Of a DNA stretch of 64,000 bases, positions 29,063 through 41,000 are shown piece after piece; position 1 is the first letter of the stretch, and each line of letters opens with the position of its first letter. Under the pieces are notes generated by a model. The model made no database searches. It was not told the origin of the DNA and saw only the letters and a program-made list of their open reading frames with translations. Location of the stretch: assembly GCF_037477895.1 (NCBI RefSeq), contig NZ_CP132744.1:186001-250000 (forward strand). The letters are read 5' to 3'. The translations under genes and the position numbers were made by a program. The stretch is from Mycetohabitans endofungorum (GTDB lineage: Bacteria > Pseudomonadota > Gammaproteobacteria > Burkholderiales > Burkholderiaceae).

Positions 29063-32000
29063 CCAAACGGAGATCTGGCTCGCGCAGCAACTGCATCCAG
29101 ACAGCCCTGTCTACAACATTGCGCAGTACACGGTGATCGAAGGCACGATTGATGCGGCCGCCTTTGAAGCGGCATTGCGTCAAGTCATCGATGAGGCCGA
29201 CACCCTACGCTTGCAATTTGTCGATAGCGATGACGGGCTGCGGCAGAGAATCGGTACACCCGCATGGTCAATGCCGGTGTTGGACCTTACGGCACAAGCT
29301 GATCCTCATGCCGCGGCCCAGGCGTGGATGCAGGCCGATTATCAGCAACCGGTCAATCTGACGCAGGGACCGCTTTTTGGCTATGCGTTGCTGAAAGTGG
29401 CGCCTGCGCAATGGATTTGGTATCAGCGCTATCACCATATCATGATGGATGGATATGGCCAGTACCTGATCAACCAGCGCGTCGCACATGTGTATAGCGC
29501 GCTGTGCGCGGGCGTAGCGCCAGAGCCGTGCACTTTCGGCTCCGTCCTGGAGCTATTAGAGAGCGATGCGCAATACCAGGCATCCGACCAACGGGTGCAA
29601 GACGAAGCGTATTGGCTCAAGCACTGCGCCCATTGGCCTGAGCCTGCGACGCTAGCAAGCCGCGCCGCCCCCGCCTTACAGCAGCGGCTGCGTCAGACGA
29701 CTTATCTGGCCGCCCAGGTGCTGGGCGACACTGCGTCGGATGCTCGCCGGCTAGCACAGTTTATGACGGCGGCGATGGCCGCGTATCTTTATCGATTCAC
29801 GGGTGAACAAGACGTCGTATTGGGTCTTCCGGTCAAGGCCCGCTTTGGTGCCGACCGGCATATTCCTGGTATGAAATCCAACATACTGCCCCTGCGGCTC
29901 ACTATACGACCAGGAATGAACCTGTCGTCATTCATGCCGCAGGCCGCGCAGGCGATGCAAAGCGGACTGCAGCACCAACGCTACCCGAGCGAAGCGCTGC
30001 GGCGTCAACTTTGGCTATCGTCCGGACAACGGTTGTTTGGTACGACAGTCAACATGATGCCGTTTTACCATGATCTGTCGTTTGGTGGGTATTCGTCGAC
30101 AAGACATAGTTTGCTTAGTGGTCCGGTCGAGGATTTGATGCTATGTGTCTATTGGATTCCAGGCAGCCATCAATTACGGATCGACCTTAACGCCAATCCT
30201 GCCTGCTACACCGCAGAGGCGCTCGGCGCACATCAGCGCCGGTTTATCCGGTTCGTGCAAGTGTTAGCTGCCGATGCCACGCAACCGATTGATAGCATCG
30301 ATCTGCTCGACACTGAAGAGCGGCATCGGCTGCTGGTCGAGTGGAATGCAACGCAGCGTGATTATCCAGCGCATCTGTGTGTCCACCAATTGTTTGAAGC
30401 GCAAGTTGAGCGCACGCCCAAGGCCACGGCATTGGTCTATGAAGATCAAACACTGAACTATACGCAACTGAATGCCCAGGCCAACCGTTTGGCACACCAG
30501 CTCATCGAGTTGGGCGTTAAGCCCGATGCGCGCGTGGCGATCTGTGCCGAGCGTTCACCGGCGCTGGTCGTCGGCCTGCTGGCGATTTTGAAGGCCGGCG
30601 GCGCGTATGTGCCGCTCGACCCGAGCTATCCGGGCGAGCGGCTCGCGCATATTTTACAGGATGCCGCGCCGATGATTGTGCTGGTCCAGGCTTCGACACG
30701 GGAATTGATTGGCAAGCAACTAATGCCGGTCATCGATTTGGACGCCGGCGCTGAACAGAACTACCCGGAGCATAATTTACGAGTGCCGTCTTTGACACCG
30801 CACCATCTAGCTTATGTGATTTATACCTCTGGCTCTACGGGCCAGCCCAAAGGGGTTGGAGCAACCATTGGTGGACTGACTAACCGCCTGCTGTGGTTCA
30901 CTCAAAATGTGCTAGAGGAACCTCCGGTCACTGCATTGAAGACGAGTATCGGCTTTGTGGATTCGATCACCGAGACGCTCGGGGCGTTGCTCGCAGGTGG
31001 CATGCTAGTCGTATTTGACAACACCACCGTTAAAGATGTGTCTTTGTTCGCGCAACGCTTGCGGCAGACTGGCGTTTCCCACCTAGTTATCGTGCCGTCA
31101 TTGCTTAAATGCTTTTTGGAAGGAGAAAAGAACCAACTTGACAGACTGCGAGTGCTCATATGCAGCGGTGAGCGGTTAGCACCCGAGTTAGCGCGACAGG
31201 TTATTGCCACATGGCCGAGTATTCAGCTGTTCAATTTTTATGGGTCGTCGGAAGTTAATGGTGACGTCACGAGTTATCAATACGGCAGCGTAGACCAAAT
31301 ATTGCCACAAGAAGTTATCGGCCGCCCAATTGCAAACACACGCATTTATCTGCTCGATGCGCAGGGTCAGCCGGTGCCGCTGGGCGCGGTGGGCGAATTG
31401 TATATTGGCGGCGTGGGTGTGGCGCGTGGTTACCTAAACCGCCCGGAGCTGAGCGCTGAGCGCTTCGTGCGCGATCCATTTTCTCAAGAGCCCTATGCGC
31501 GGATGTACAAGACGGGCGATCTAGCCCGTTACTTACCGGACGGCAACCTGGAGTTCCTGGGCCGCAACGATGATCAGGTTAAGATCCGCGGCTTTCGCAT
31601 TGAGCCGGGCGAGATCGAAGCATGCCTCACCCAGCATTCGCAAGTGCGTGACGCGGTGGTGCTCGTGCGAGGCGAAGGCAACGACAGGCGTCTGGTTGCG
31701 TATGTGGTCGCTGAGGCCGACGAGCACTTGGCCAGCACGCTGCGCGCGCATGTGGCGGCAAGCTTGCCTGAATACATGGTGCCCAGTGCTTTTGTGCGGC
31801 TTGACGCGCTCCCTTTGACGCCCAATGGCAAGCTAGACCGGCGTGCGTTGCCCACCCCAAGCGCTGACGCGTTCGCGCATCACGCGTACGAGGCACCGCA
31901 AGGCGAGTTCGAGACCACGCTGGCTCAAATCTGGGCCGAGCTGCTAGGCGTCGAGCGTGTCAGCCGGCATGATAGCTTCTTTGCGCTCGGTGGCCATTCG

Positions 32001-35000
32001 CTGCTCGCGGTGCGATTGATTGAGCGCTTGCGCCTACTAGGCTTGGACTTGTCCGTGCGCGCGCTATTTGACACCCCGGTGCTCAGTGCGCTGGTGCAAA
32101 CGCTGAGCCAGCATCATGACGTAGTGGTGCCACCCAACGTCATTACGCCCGAGACGACGGCGCTCACGCCTTCGATGCTGCCGCTCATTGAGCTCACGCA
32201 GGCTGATATTGACCACATTGTCGAGCAGGTGCCCGGTGGCGTCGCGAATATCCAGGATATCTATGCGCTGTCGCCGCTGCAGGACGGAATTCTCTTTCAC
32301 CATCTGCTCGCCAGCGACGGTGATCCGTATCTGCTGATCACGCAGCTAGCCTTTGATACGCGAGCGCGGCTCGATCAGTATCTGGATGCGGTCCAGCAAA
32401 TCGTGAATCGCCACGACATTTTGCGCACTGCGTTTATCTGGAAAGGCTTGTCCACGCCCGCGCAGGTGGTCTGGCGTGATGCGCCGCTGTCGACCACTGA
32501 GCTTACTCTGGATCCTGCCGACGGGCCGATTGCCGAGCAGTTGGTGCAGCGTTTCGATTCTCGCCACACTCGGCTGGATCTAACGCAAGCGCCGCTGCTG
32601 CGTTTCGCGATTGCTCAGAACACTGATGGCCGCTGGTTGCTGGTACGGCTACTGCACCATCTGATTGGCGATCGCTCGACTGCTGAAATGATGCACGCGG
32701 AGGTGCAAGCGTTCATTGCAGGTCAAGGCCGGACGCTGCCTGCTGCACAGCCGTTCCGTAATCTAGTCGCGCAAACGCGCCTGGGTATAAGCCAAGCCGC
32801 ACACGAGCACTTTTTTACTGACATGCTTGCCGACATCGAGGAGCCAACGCTGCCGTTCGGCTTGGCGCAGGTGCATCGTGACGGCGCACATGTGCGTGAA
32901 GCGCACCGCAGGCTGCCGCAGGCACTAAACGATAGGCTGCGTGCGCATGCGAAGCGCCTAAACGTGAGTGTCGCGAGCCTGTGTCATCTGGCGTGGGCAC
33001 AGGTGCTCTCATGCGCTAGTGGCCAACAGTCGGTTGTGTTTGGTACGGTGCTGTTTGGACGGATGCGCGCTGGCGACGGTGCCGATTGCGCGATGGGGCT
33101 CTTTATCAATACGCTGCCGCTGCGCGTGGACTTAGAGGGCAGTGTGGCGGCAGCGGTGCGTGCCACACATGCGCGGCTAGCGGCGCTGCTTGAGCATGAG
33201 CATGCGTCGCTGGCGCTCGCGCAGCGCTGCAGCGGCGTGCCGGCGGGCACGCCGCTCTTTAGTGCGCTGCTCAATTACCGGCACAATGCGATGGACTCAA
33301 ACGAGCGCAGCATCCTCCCCGGTGTGGAGCTACTGTACGCCGAAGAGCGTGACAATTATCCGATCGGGCTGTCGATTGAAGATTTTGGACAGGCATTGGG
33401 ACTAATTGCGCAAATCGTTGAGCCACTGGACCCCGATCGGCTGTGCGGGTATATGCAGCAGGCGCTGGAAAGCCTGGCCGATGCGCTTGAGGGAACGCCC
33501 GTCCAGTCGATTGGGCAGCTGCAGGTACTGCCCAGCGAGGAGCGGACTTTATTGCTTCAAACGTGGAACGCAACGCAGCAGGACTCTCCACTGCATCAGT
33601 GCATCCACCAGTTGTTTGAAGCACAGGTGGCACGCACACCGGATGCGGTGGCGTTGGTCTGTGAGGATCAGACACTGAACTATGCGCAACTCAATGCGCA
33701 GGCCAACCGCTTGGCACATCAGCTCATCGAGTTAGGTGTTGTGCCTGATACACGGGTGGCATTATGCGCTCAGCGCAGCCCGGAAACGGTCGTGGGCATG
33801 CTCGCCACGCTCAAGGCCGGCGGCGCGTATGTGCCGCTCGATCCCAACTATCCGCCAGAGCGCCTGGCTTATATGGTGACGGATAGTGCGCCCACTGTAT
33901 TGCTCAGCATGGGAATACCGCCTGCCGCAGTGACGCAAAGCTTAGGCGCTGGTGTGCCGGTACTGGATCTGTATGCTGATGCAGGGCAGTGGGCGCATCA
34001 AAGCACGCACAATCCTGACGCGTGCAAGTTGTCGCTGAATGCACAGCATTTGGCCTATGTGATTTATACGTCAGGCTCTACAGGCCAGCCCAAAGGGGTT
34101 ATGGTTCCCCACCAAGGCATTGCCAATCTTGTCACCGCGATCGCGCGAGCGCTTGGCATCACGACGCAGGACAGGATGTTGCAATTTGCGCCGCTGTCTT
34201 TTGATACGTCGGTCGAGGAAATTTTTACGCCGTTGACACAGGGGGCGGCAGTGGTGCTGCGCACGGATGCATGGTTGAGCGGGGCCGAACCATTTTGGGC
34301 GCTTTGTGAACGTCACCAGGTGAGCGTGGTGGATTTACCCGTGCAGTTTTGGACACAGTTGGCGCAAGACGCAGCGCCCGTTGCCAGCCGGATACGTGCC
34401 ATTCTCATTGGGGGAGAGGCGTTAAGCGCGTCAGCACGTGATGCCTGGTTTGCAGGTGATGGACACCGGCCGCGTTTGTTGAACGTTTATGGCCCAACCG
34501 AGACAACGGTGACCGCGACTGTGTATGAGGTCACCGATGACGAAAGTAGCTGGCGCACAATTGGCCGTCCAATTGATAACACCCGGCTCTATATCCTAGA
34601 TCGCCACGGCCAGCCGGTGCCGCTGGGCGCAGTCGGCGAGTTGTATATTGGCGGCGCGGGCGTCGCGCGCGGTTACTTAAACCGACCGGAACTGACCACT
34701 GAGTGTTTTGTGCGCGATCCGTTCTCGGTTGAGCCCGACGCGCGGATGTACAAAACGGGCGACTTGGCTCGTTATTTGTTTGATAGCAATGTTGAGTTTT
34801 TGGGCCGCAACGATGATCAAGTCAAAATTCGTGGCTTTCGCATTGAGCTGGGGGAGATAGAAGCGTGTCTCACGCAACACCCGCAAGTGCGCGATGCGGT
34901 GGTGCTGGCAACAGGTAACGACCAGAACAAGCGCTTGATCGCCTATGTGATTAGCCAGGCTGATGAATCACTAGCCAGCACGTTGCGCGCGCATGTGGCT

Positions 35001-38000
35001 TCAGCGTTGCCCGAGTATATGGTGCCTAGCGCGTTCGTGCGGCTCGATGCGTGGCCACTGACGCCTAACGGCAAGCTGGATCGGCGTGCGCTGCCCGCGC
35101 CAAGCGCTGACGCTCTTGCGCATCAAGCATATGAAGCGCCGCAAGGCGAACTCGAGACCACACTGGCGCAAATCTGGGCTGAGCTGCTGGGCGTCGAACA
35201 GGTGGGCCGCCATGATAGCTTTTTCGCACTTGGCGGCCATTCACTGCTCGCGGTACGTTTGATGAATCGGGTGGCCGCACTCGGTATGCCATTGCCGCTC
35301 GCGGCGCTGTTTGCCGCGCCTACGCTGGCTGGGCTGGCTGCCGTGCTCAGTGCGCAATGCACGTCAGACAGTAGCGTATCGTCGGCGATTACGCCCGTAT
35401 CGCGTGACGGAGCATTGCCGCTGTCGTTTGCGCAGCAACGGCTATGGTTCCTCGCGCAACTCGACGGGGCGAGCGACGCCTATCATATACCGCTTGCGCT
35501 GCGCGTGCGGGGGCCGCTAAATCGGGGCGCATGGCAGCAGGCGCTGAATGCGCTCTTGGCGCGCCACGAAGCGCTGCGCTCGGTGTTCGTCAGCGTTGAC
35601 GGTCAGCCGCAGGTGCAGCTGCTGCCCGCCGAGACGGGCGTGCCGATAACCTGGCATGACCTGCGCGGCGTGCCCGATAGGGAAGCCCGGTTAGCGCAAT
35701 TCCGTGCTGAGGCGGCCCAAGCGCCGTTCGACCTGACCCGTGGTCCGCTGATGCGAGCCTGCGGGATTCAATTGGCTGATGACGAGCACATGGTGCTGCT
35801 CGTGCAGCATCATATTGTCTCGGATGGCTGGTCGATCGAGGTGCTGGTGCGCGAACTCAATGCGCTGTACCGCGCAGCTTGTGACGGACAGACGGATCCA
35901 TTGCCGCCTCTAGCGATTCAGTATCCGGATTATGCGGCCTGGCAGCGACAGTGGCTCTCGGGCGAGCGGCTCAAGGCGCAAAGCGAGTACTGGCGCACGC
36001 AGCTCGCCGATGCTCCGGTATTGCTGGCGCTGCCGACTGACCGGCCTCGTCCGGCGCAGCAATCGTTTGCCGGCGCGCAGGTGCCGATTCGTATCGATGC
36101 CCACACCACGGGGGCGCTGAAGCGCGTGAGCCAAGCGCACGGCGCAACGCTGTTCATGACGGTGCTCGCGGCGTGGAGCGCGGTGCTCGCGCGGCTGTCG
36201 GGGCAGGATGATCTGGTCATTGGCATACCGAGCGCCAATCGCAACCACTATCAACTCGAGCCGTTAATTGGCTTCTTTGTCAATACGCTCGCACTGCGCG
36301 TGGATTTGTCCGGCGAGCCCAGTGTGACACAGTTGCTCGAGCGGGTGCGGCGTACAACGCTGGACGCGCAAGCGTATCAGGATTTGCCATTCGAACAAGT
36401 GGTGGAGATCGTGCAGCCGCCGCGCCGGCTCGAGCATACGCCGCTGTTTCAGGTGATGTTCGCGTGGCAGGACAGTGAGATCGCGGCTTGGGACTTGCCC
36501 GGCCTGACTGTGCAACCGATGGAGCTGGACTACGACGTCGCCAAGTTTGATCTGGAGTTAGGTCTGTACGAGGCGGGCGAGGAAATTGTCGGCAGCCTGG
36601 GCTATGCGACCGCGTTGTTTGAGCGCGCGACAATTGAGCGGCATGTCGGGTATCTGCAGACGATGTTGCAGGCGATAGCCGTGGATGGGCAGCAACCCGT
36701 CACGCATGTCGAGTTGTTGGCGTCAGCTGAGCGAACTTTGTTGCTTGACACGTGGAACGCGACGCAGCGGGACTATCCAGCGCACCTATGCATCCACCAG
36801 TTGTTCGAAGCGCAAGTAATACGCACGCCGGAGGCAACGGCACTGGTGTACGAAGACCAAACACTGAGCTATGCGCAACTGAATACACAGGCTAATCGTT
36901 TAGCACATCAGTTGATCGAGTTAGGCGTTGGACCCGATGCGCGGGTGGCCCTATGCGCTCAGCGCAGCCCGGAAACGGTCGTGAGCATGCTCGCCACGCT
37001 CAAGGCCGGTGGCACGTATGTGCCGCTGGATCCCACCTATCCGGCAGAACGCCTGGCTTATATGGTGGCAGATAGTGCGCCCACCGTATTACTCAGCGTG
37101 GGAACACCGCCTGCCGCAGTGACGCAAAGCTTAGGCGCGGGTGTGCCGGTACTGGATCTACACGCTGATGCAGCGCCGTGGGCGCACCAAAGCGCGCACA
37201 ATCCTGATGTATGCGAGTTGTCGCTGAATGCGCAGCACTCGGCCTATGTGATTTATACGTCAGGTTCCACAGGTCAGCCCAAAGGGGTCATGGTTTCACA
37301 CCGCAGCTTGGTCAACTTGGTGACAGCGATGGTGCGTAGCCTGGGCTTAACTGCGCAAGACCGGATGCTGCAATGTTCGTCTTTATCCTTTGATGCGTCG
37401 GTTGGGGAAATGTTTGTCACGCTCACTCAGGGTGCGACATTAGTGCTACGCACCGATGCCTGGTTAGCCGGGGCTCAGTCATTCTGGGCGCTTTGCCAGG
37501 CTAACCGTGTCAGTGTGACGGATTTACCAACTCAATTTTGGGCTCAATTGGTCCAAGAAAAAGTTCCCCTTCCAGACAGTGTACGTGTGGTCATGATTAG
37601 TGGAGACGCGTTAAGCGCGTCAGCACGTGAGGGCTGGTTTGCAGGCGATGGGCACCGGCCGCGGTTGTTGAACGTTTATGGCCCGACCGAGACGACGGTG
37701 ACCGCGACTGTGTATGAGGTCACCGACGACAAAAGTAACTGGCGCACAATTGGTCGGCCCATTGACAACACTCGGCTCTATATCCTGGATGCACATGGCC
37801 AGCCGGTGCCGCTGGGTGCGGTCGGTGAGCTGTATATTGGTGGTGCGGGCGTCGCGCGCGGTTACCTGAACCGGCCTGAGATGACCGCCGAGCGCTTCAT
37901 GCGCGATCCATTTTCTCGAGAAGCCGACGCGCGGATGTACAAAACGGGCGACTTGGCTCGTTATTTGGCTGACGGCAATATTGAGTTTTTGGGCCGCAAC

Positions 38001-41000
38001 GATGATCAAGTCAAGATTCGCGGCTTTCGCATTGAGCCCGGTGAGATCGAGGCGTGCCTGGTGCAACACTCGCAGGTGCATGAGGCGGTGGTGCTGGCCG
38101 TGGGAGAAAGCCAAGCTAAGCGCTTGGTGGCGTATGTGGTGGCCGAGCCCGATGACGCGTTAGCCAGCACGTTGCGCACGCATGTGGCGTCAGTGTTGCC
38201 TGAGTATATGGTGCCCAGTGCGTTTGTGCGGCTGGACGCGTGGCCGCTGACACCGAACGGCAAGCTCGATCGGCGTGCATTGCCGGCGCCGGACGCGGAG
38301 GCATTCGCGCATCAGGCGTATGAGGCGCCGCGAGGCGAGCTCGAAACCTCGCTAGCTGAGATTTGGTCCGAGCTGCTCGGTGTGGAGCAAGTGGGCCGGC
38401 ACGACAGCTTCTTTGCGCTCGGTGGGCATTCACTGCTGGCGGTGCAACTCATTGAGCGGTTGCGCCGTCGCGGTCTGGGAATTTCTGTGCGCGCGCTGTT
38501 CGATACGCCGGTGCTCAGCGCGCTGGCCCAGTCGCTGGGCCAGCAACGTGACGTGGTGGTGCCAGCGAATCGCATCACGCGTGAGACAAACTCGCTGACG
38601 CCAGAGTGGTTGCCGCTGATCGAGCTAACGCAGGCCGATATCGATCGTATTGTCGAGCAGGTACCGGGTGGGGTCGCGAACATCCAAGACATTTATGCGC
38701 TGTCGCCGTTGCAGGACGGCATCCTGTTTCACCATCTGCTGTCGGCTGAGGGTGATCCGTATCTACTGAGCGCGCAACTGGCTTTTGATACGCGCGAGCG
38801 GCTCGATCAGTATCTGGAGGCCGTTCAGCAGGTCGTCAATCGTCACGATATCCTGCGTACTGCGTTTGTCTGGGAAGGGCTGTCCACGCCCGCACAAGTG
38901 GTCTGGCGACATGCGCCGCTGTCGGTGACCGAACTGACGCTGGAGGCGAAGGATGGGCCGATTGCCGAGCAGTTGGCACAGCGTTTTGATCCCCGCCATA
39001 CGCGGCTGGACCTGACGCAAGCGCCGCTGCTGCGTTTTGCGATTGCCCAGGACAACGATGGCTGCTGGCAGGTAGTTCAGCTGTTGCACCACCTGATTGG
39101 TGACCACTCGACTGCTGAAATGATGCACGCGGAGGTGCAAGCGTTCATTGCAGGTCAAGGCCGGACGCTGCCTGCTGCACAGCCATTCCGTAATCTGGTC
39201 GCGCAAGCACGCTTGGGTCTCAGTCAAGCTGAACACGAGCGCTTCTTTACCGAGATGCTTGCCGACATCGACGAGCCAACGCTACCGTTCGGTCTGGCGC
39301 AAGTGCATCATGATGCCACCCACGTGCGTGAAGCGCACCGCAGGCTGCCGCCCGCGTTGAACGATCGGCTGCGGGCGCACGCCAAGCGGCTGGGTGTAAG
39401 CCTAGCGAGCTTGTGCCACCTGGCGTGGGCGCAGGTGCTTGCACGCGCCAGCGGTCAACAACGAGTTGTATTCGGCACAGTCCTATTCGGGCGCATGCAA
39501 GCGGGTGAGGGCGCCGACAGTGCGATGGGGCTGTTTATCAATACGCTGCCGCTGCGGGTGGACCTGGCCGGTAGTGTAGAGGCAGCCGTGCGCGCTATGC
39601 ATGCGCGGCTCGCGGCGCTGCTGGAGCATGAACATGCGTCATTGGCGCTGGCGCAGCGCTGTAGTAGCGTGCCGGCCGGCACGCCGCTCTTTAGTGCGCT
39701 GCTGAACTATCGGCACAATGCGATCAGCACCGGTGAGAGCGGCAGGTTGCCGGGCGTTGAGCTGTTGAAGGCCGAGGAGCGCACCAATTACCCGTTGACC
39801 CTGTCAGTCGAAGATTTCGGTCAAGCGCTGGGATTGACGGCACAGGCGGTGGCGTCGCTGGACCCTGATCGGGTGTGCGGGTATATGCAGCAGGTGCTAG
39901 AGAGCTTGGCTGAGGCGCTCGAGACAGCGCCAGAGCAGCCGGTGCAGCAGCTGCAGGTGTTACCCAGCGAGGAGCGGACCCTACTGCTTGAGACGTGGAA
40001 CGCGACGCAACGCGATTACCCCTTACATCTGTGCATCCACCAATTGTTCGAAGCACAAGTCGAGCGGACGCCACAGGCGCCGGCGTTAGTCTATGAAGAC
40101 CAGACGCTCAGCTACGCTCAGTTGAATGCGCGGGCCAATCGCCTCGCGCATCAGTTAATCGAGCTGGGTGTTGTGCCCGATGGACGAGTGGCGATCTGCG
40201 TCGAACGTTCCCCGGCGATGGTCATCGGGCTGTTGGCGATTTTAAAAGCCGGGGGAGGCTATGTGCCGCTGGACCCGGCGTATCCGGGCGAGCGGCTCGC
40301 GCATATTCTCACGGATGCGGCGCCTGAGATTGTGCTGGCCGATGCAGCGGGCCGGGCGGCGCTGGGTGAGGCGGCCTTGGCTCATCGCACGGTGCTGGAC
40401 CCGAATAGGCAGCCGGCGCAGGCGCAGACGAATCCGTTGGTGTGCACCCTCACGTCCCGGCATCTGGCGTATGTGATTTATACGTCCGGTTCCACCGGCG
40501 TGCCCAAGGGGGTACAGAATGAGCATCGTGCACTTGTCAATCGCCTGGTCTGGATGCAGCAAGCCTATGGTTTGACGACAGCCGACCGTGTGTTGCAGAA
40601 AACCTCCTTTGGCTTTGACGTATCGGTTTGGGAGTTTTTCTGGACGTTGCTCAATGGGGCGACTTTGGTTATAGCAGCCCCCGAGGTACACAAAGATCCC
40701 GCTGTCTTGATGGAGTTGATGATTCAGCAGCGCATCACTACGGCTCATTTTGTGCCGTCCATGCTTAGCACGTTCCTTCACCATGAAGGGGTTGAGCAGT
40801 GCACGTCCATAAAACGACTGATTTGCAGCGGCGAAGCGTTGCCTGGCGCAAGCGTACGGCTTTGCCAGAAGCTGCTACCGAGTGTGCAGCTCTATAACCT
40901 GTATGGTCCAACGGAAGCGGCGATTGACGTAACGGCCTGGAGCTGCCCATCGGATTATGCGGACGATACCGTTCCGATCGGCCGGCCGATCGCGAACACG

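Noticed and set aside
38763..39236. Many antisense frames of 60-180 codons within the NRPS gene, this being one of the longest
   Set aside because: They repeat at the same place in each module, as expected of shadows of repeated coding sequence.
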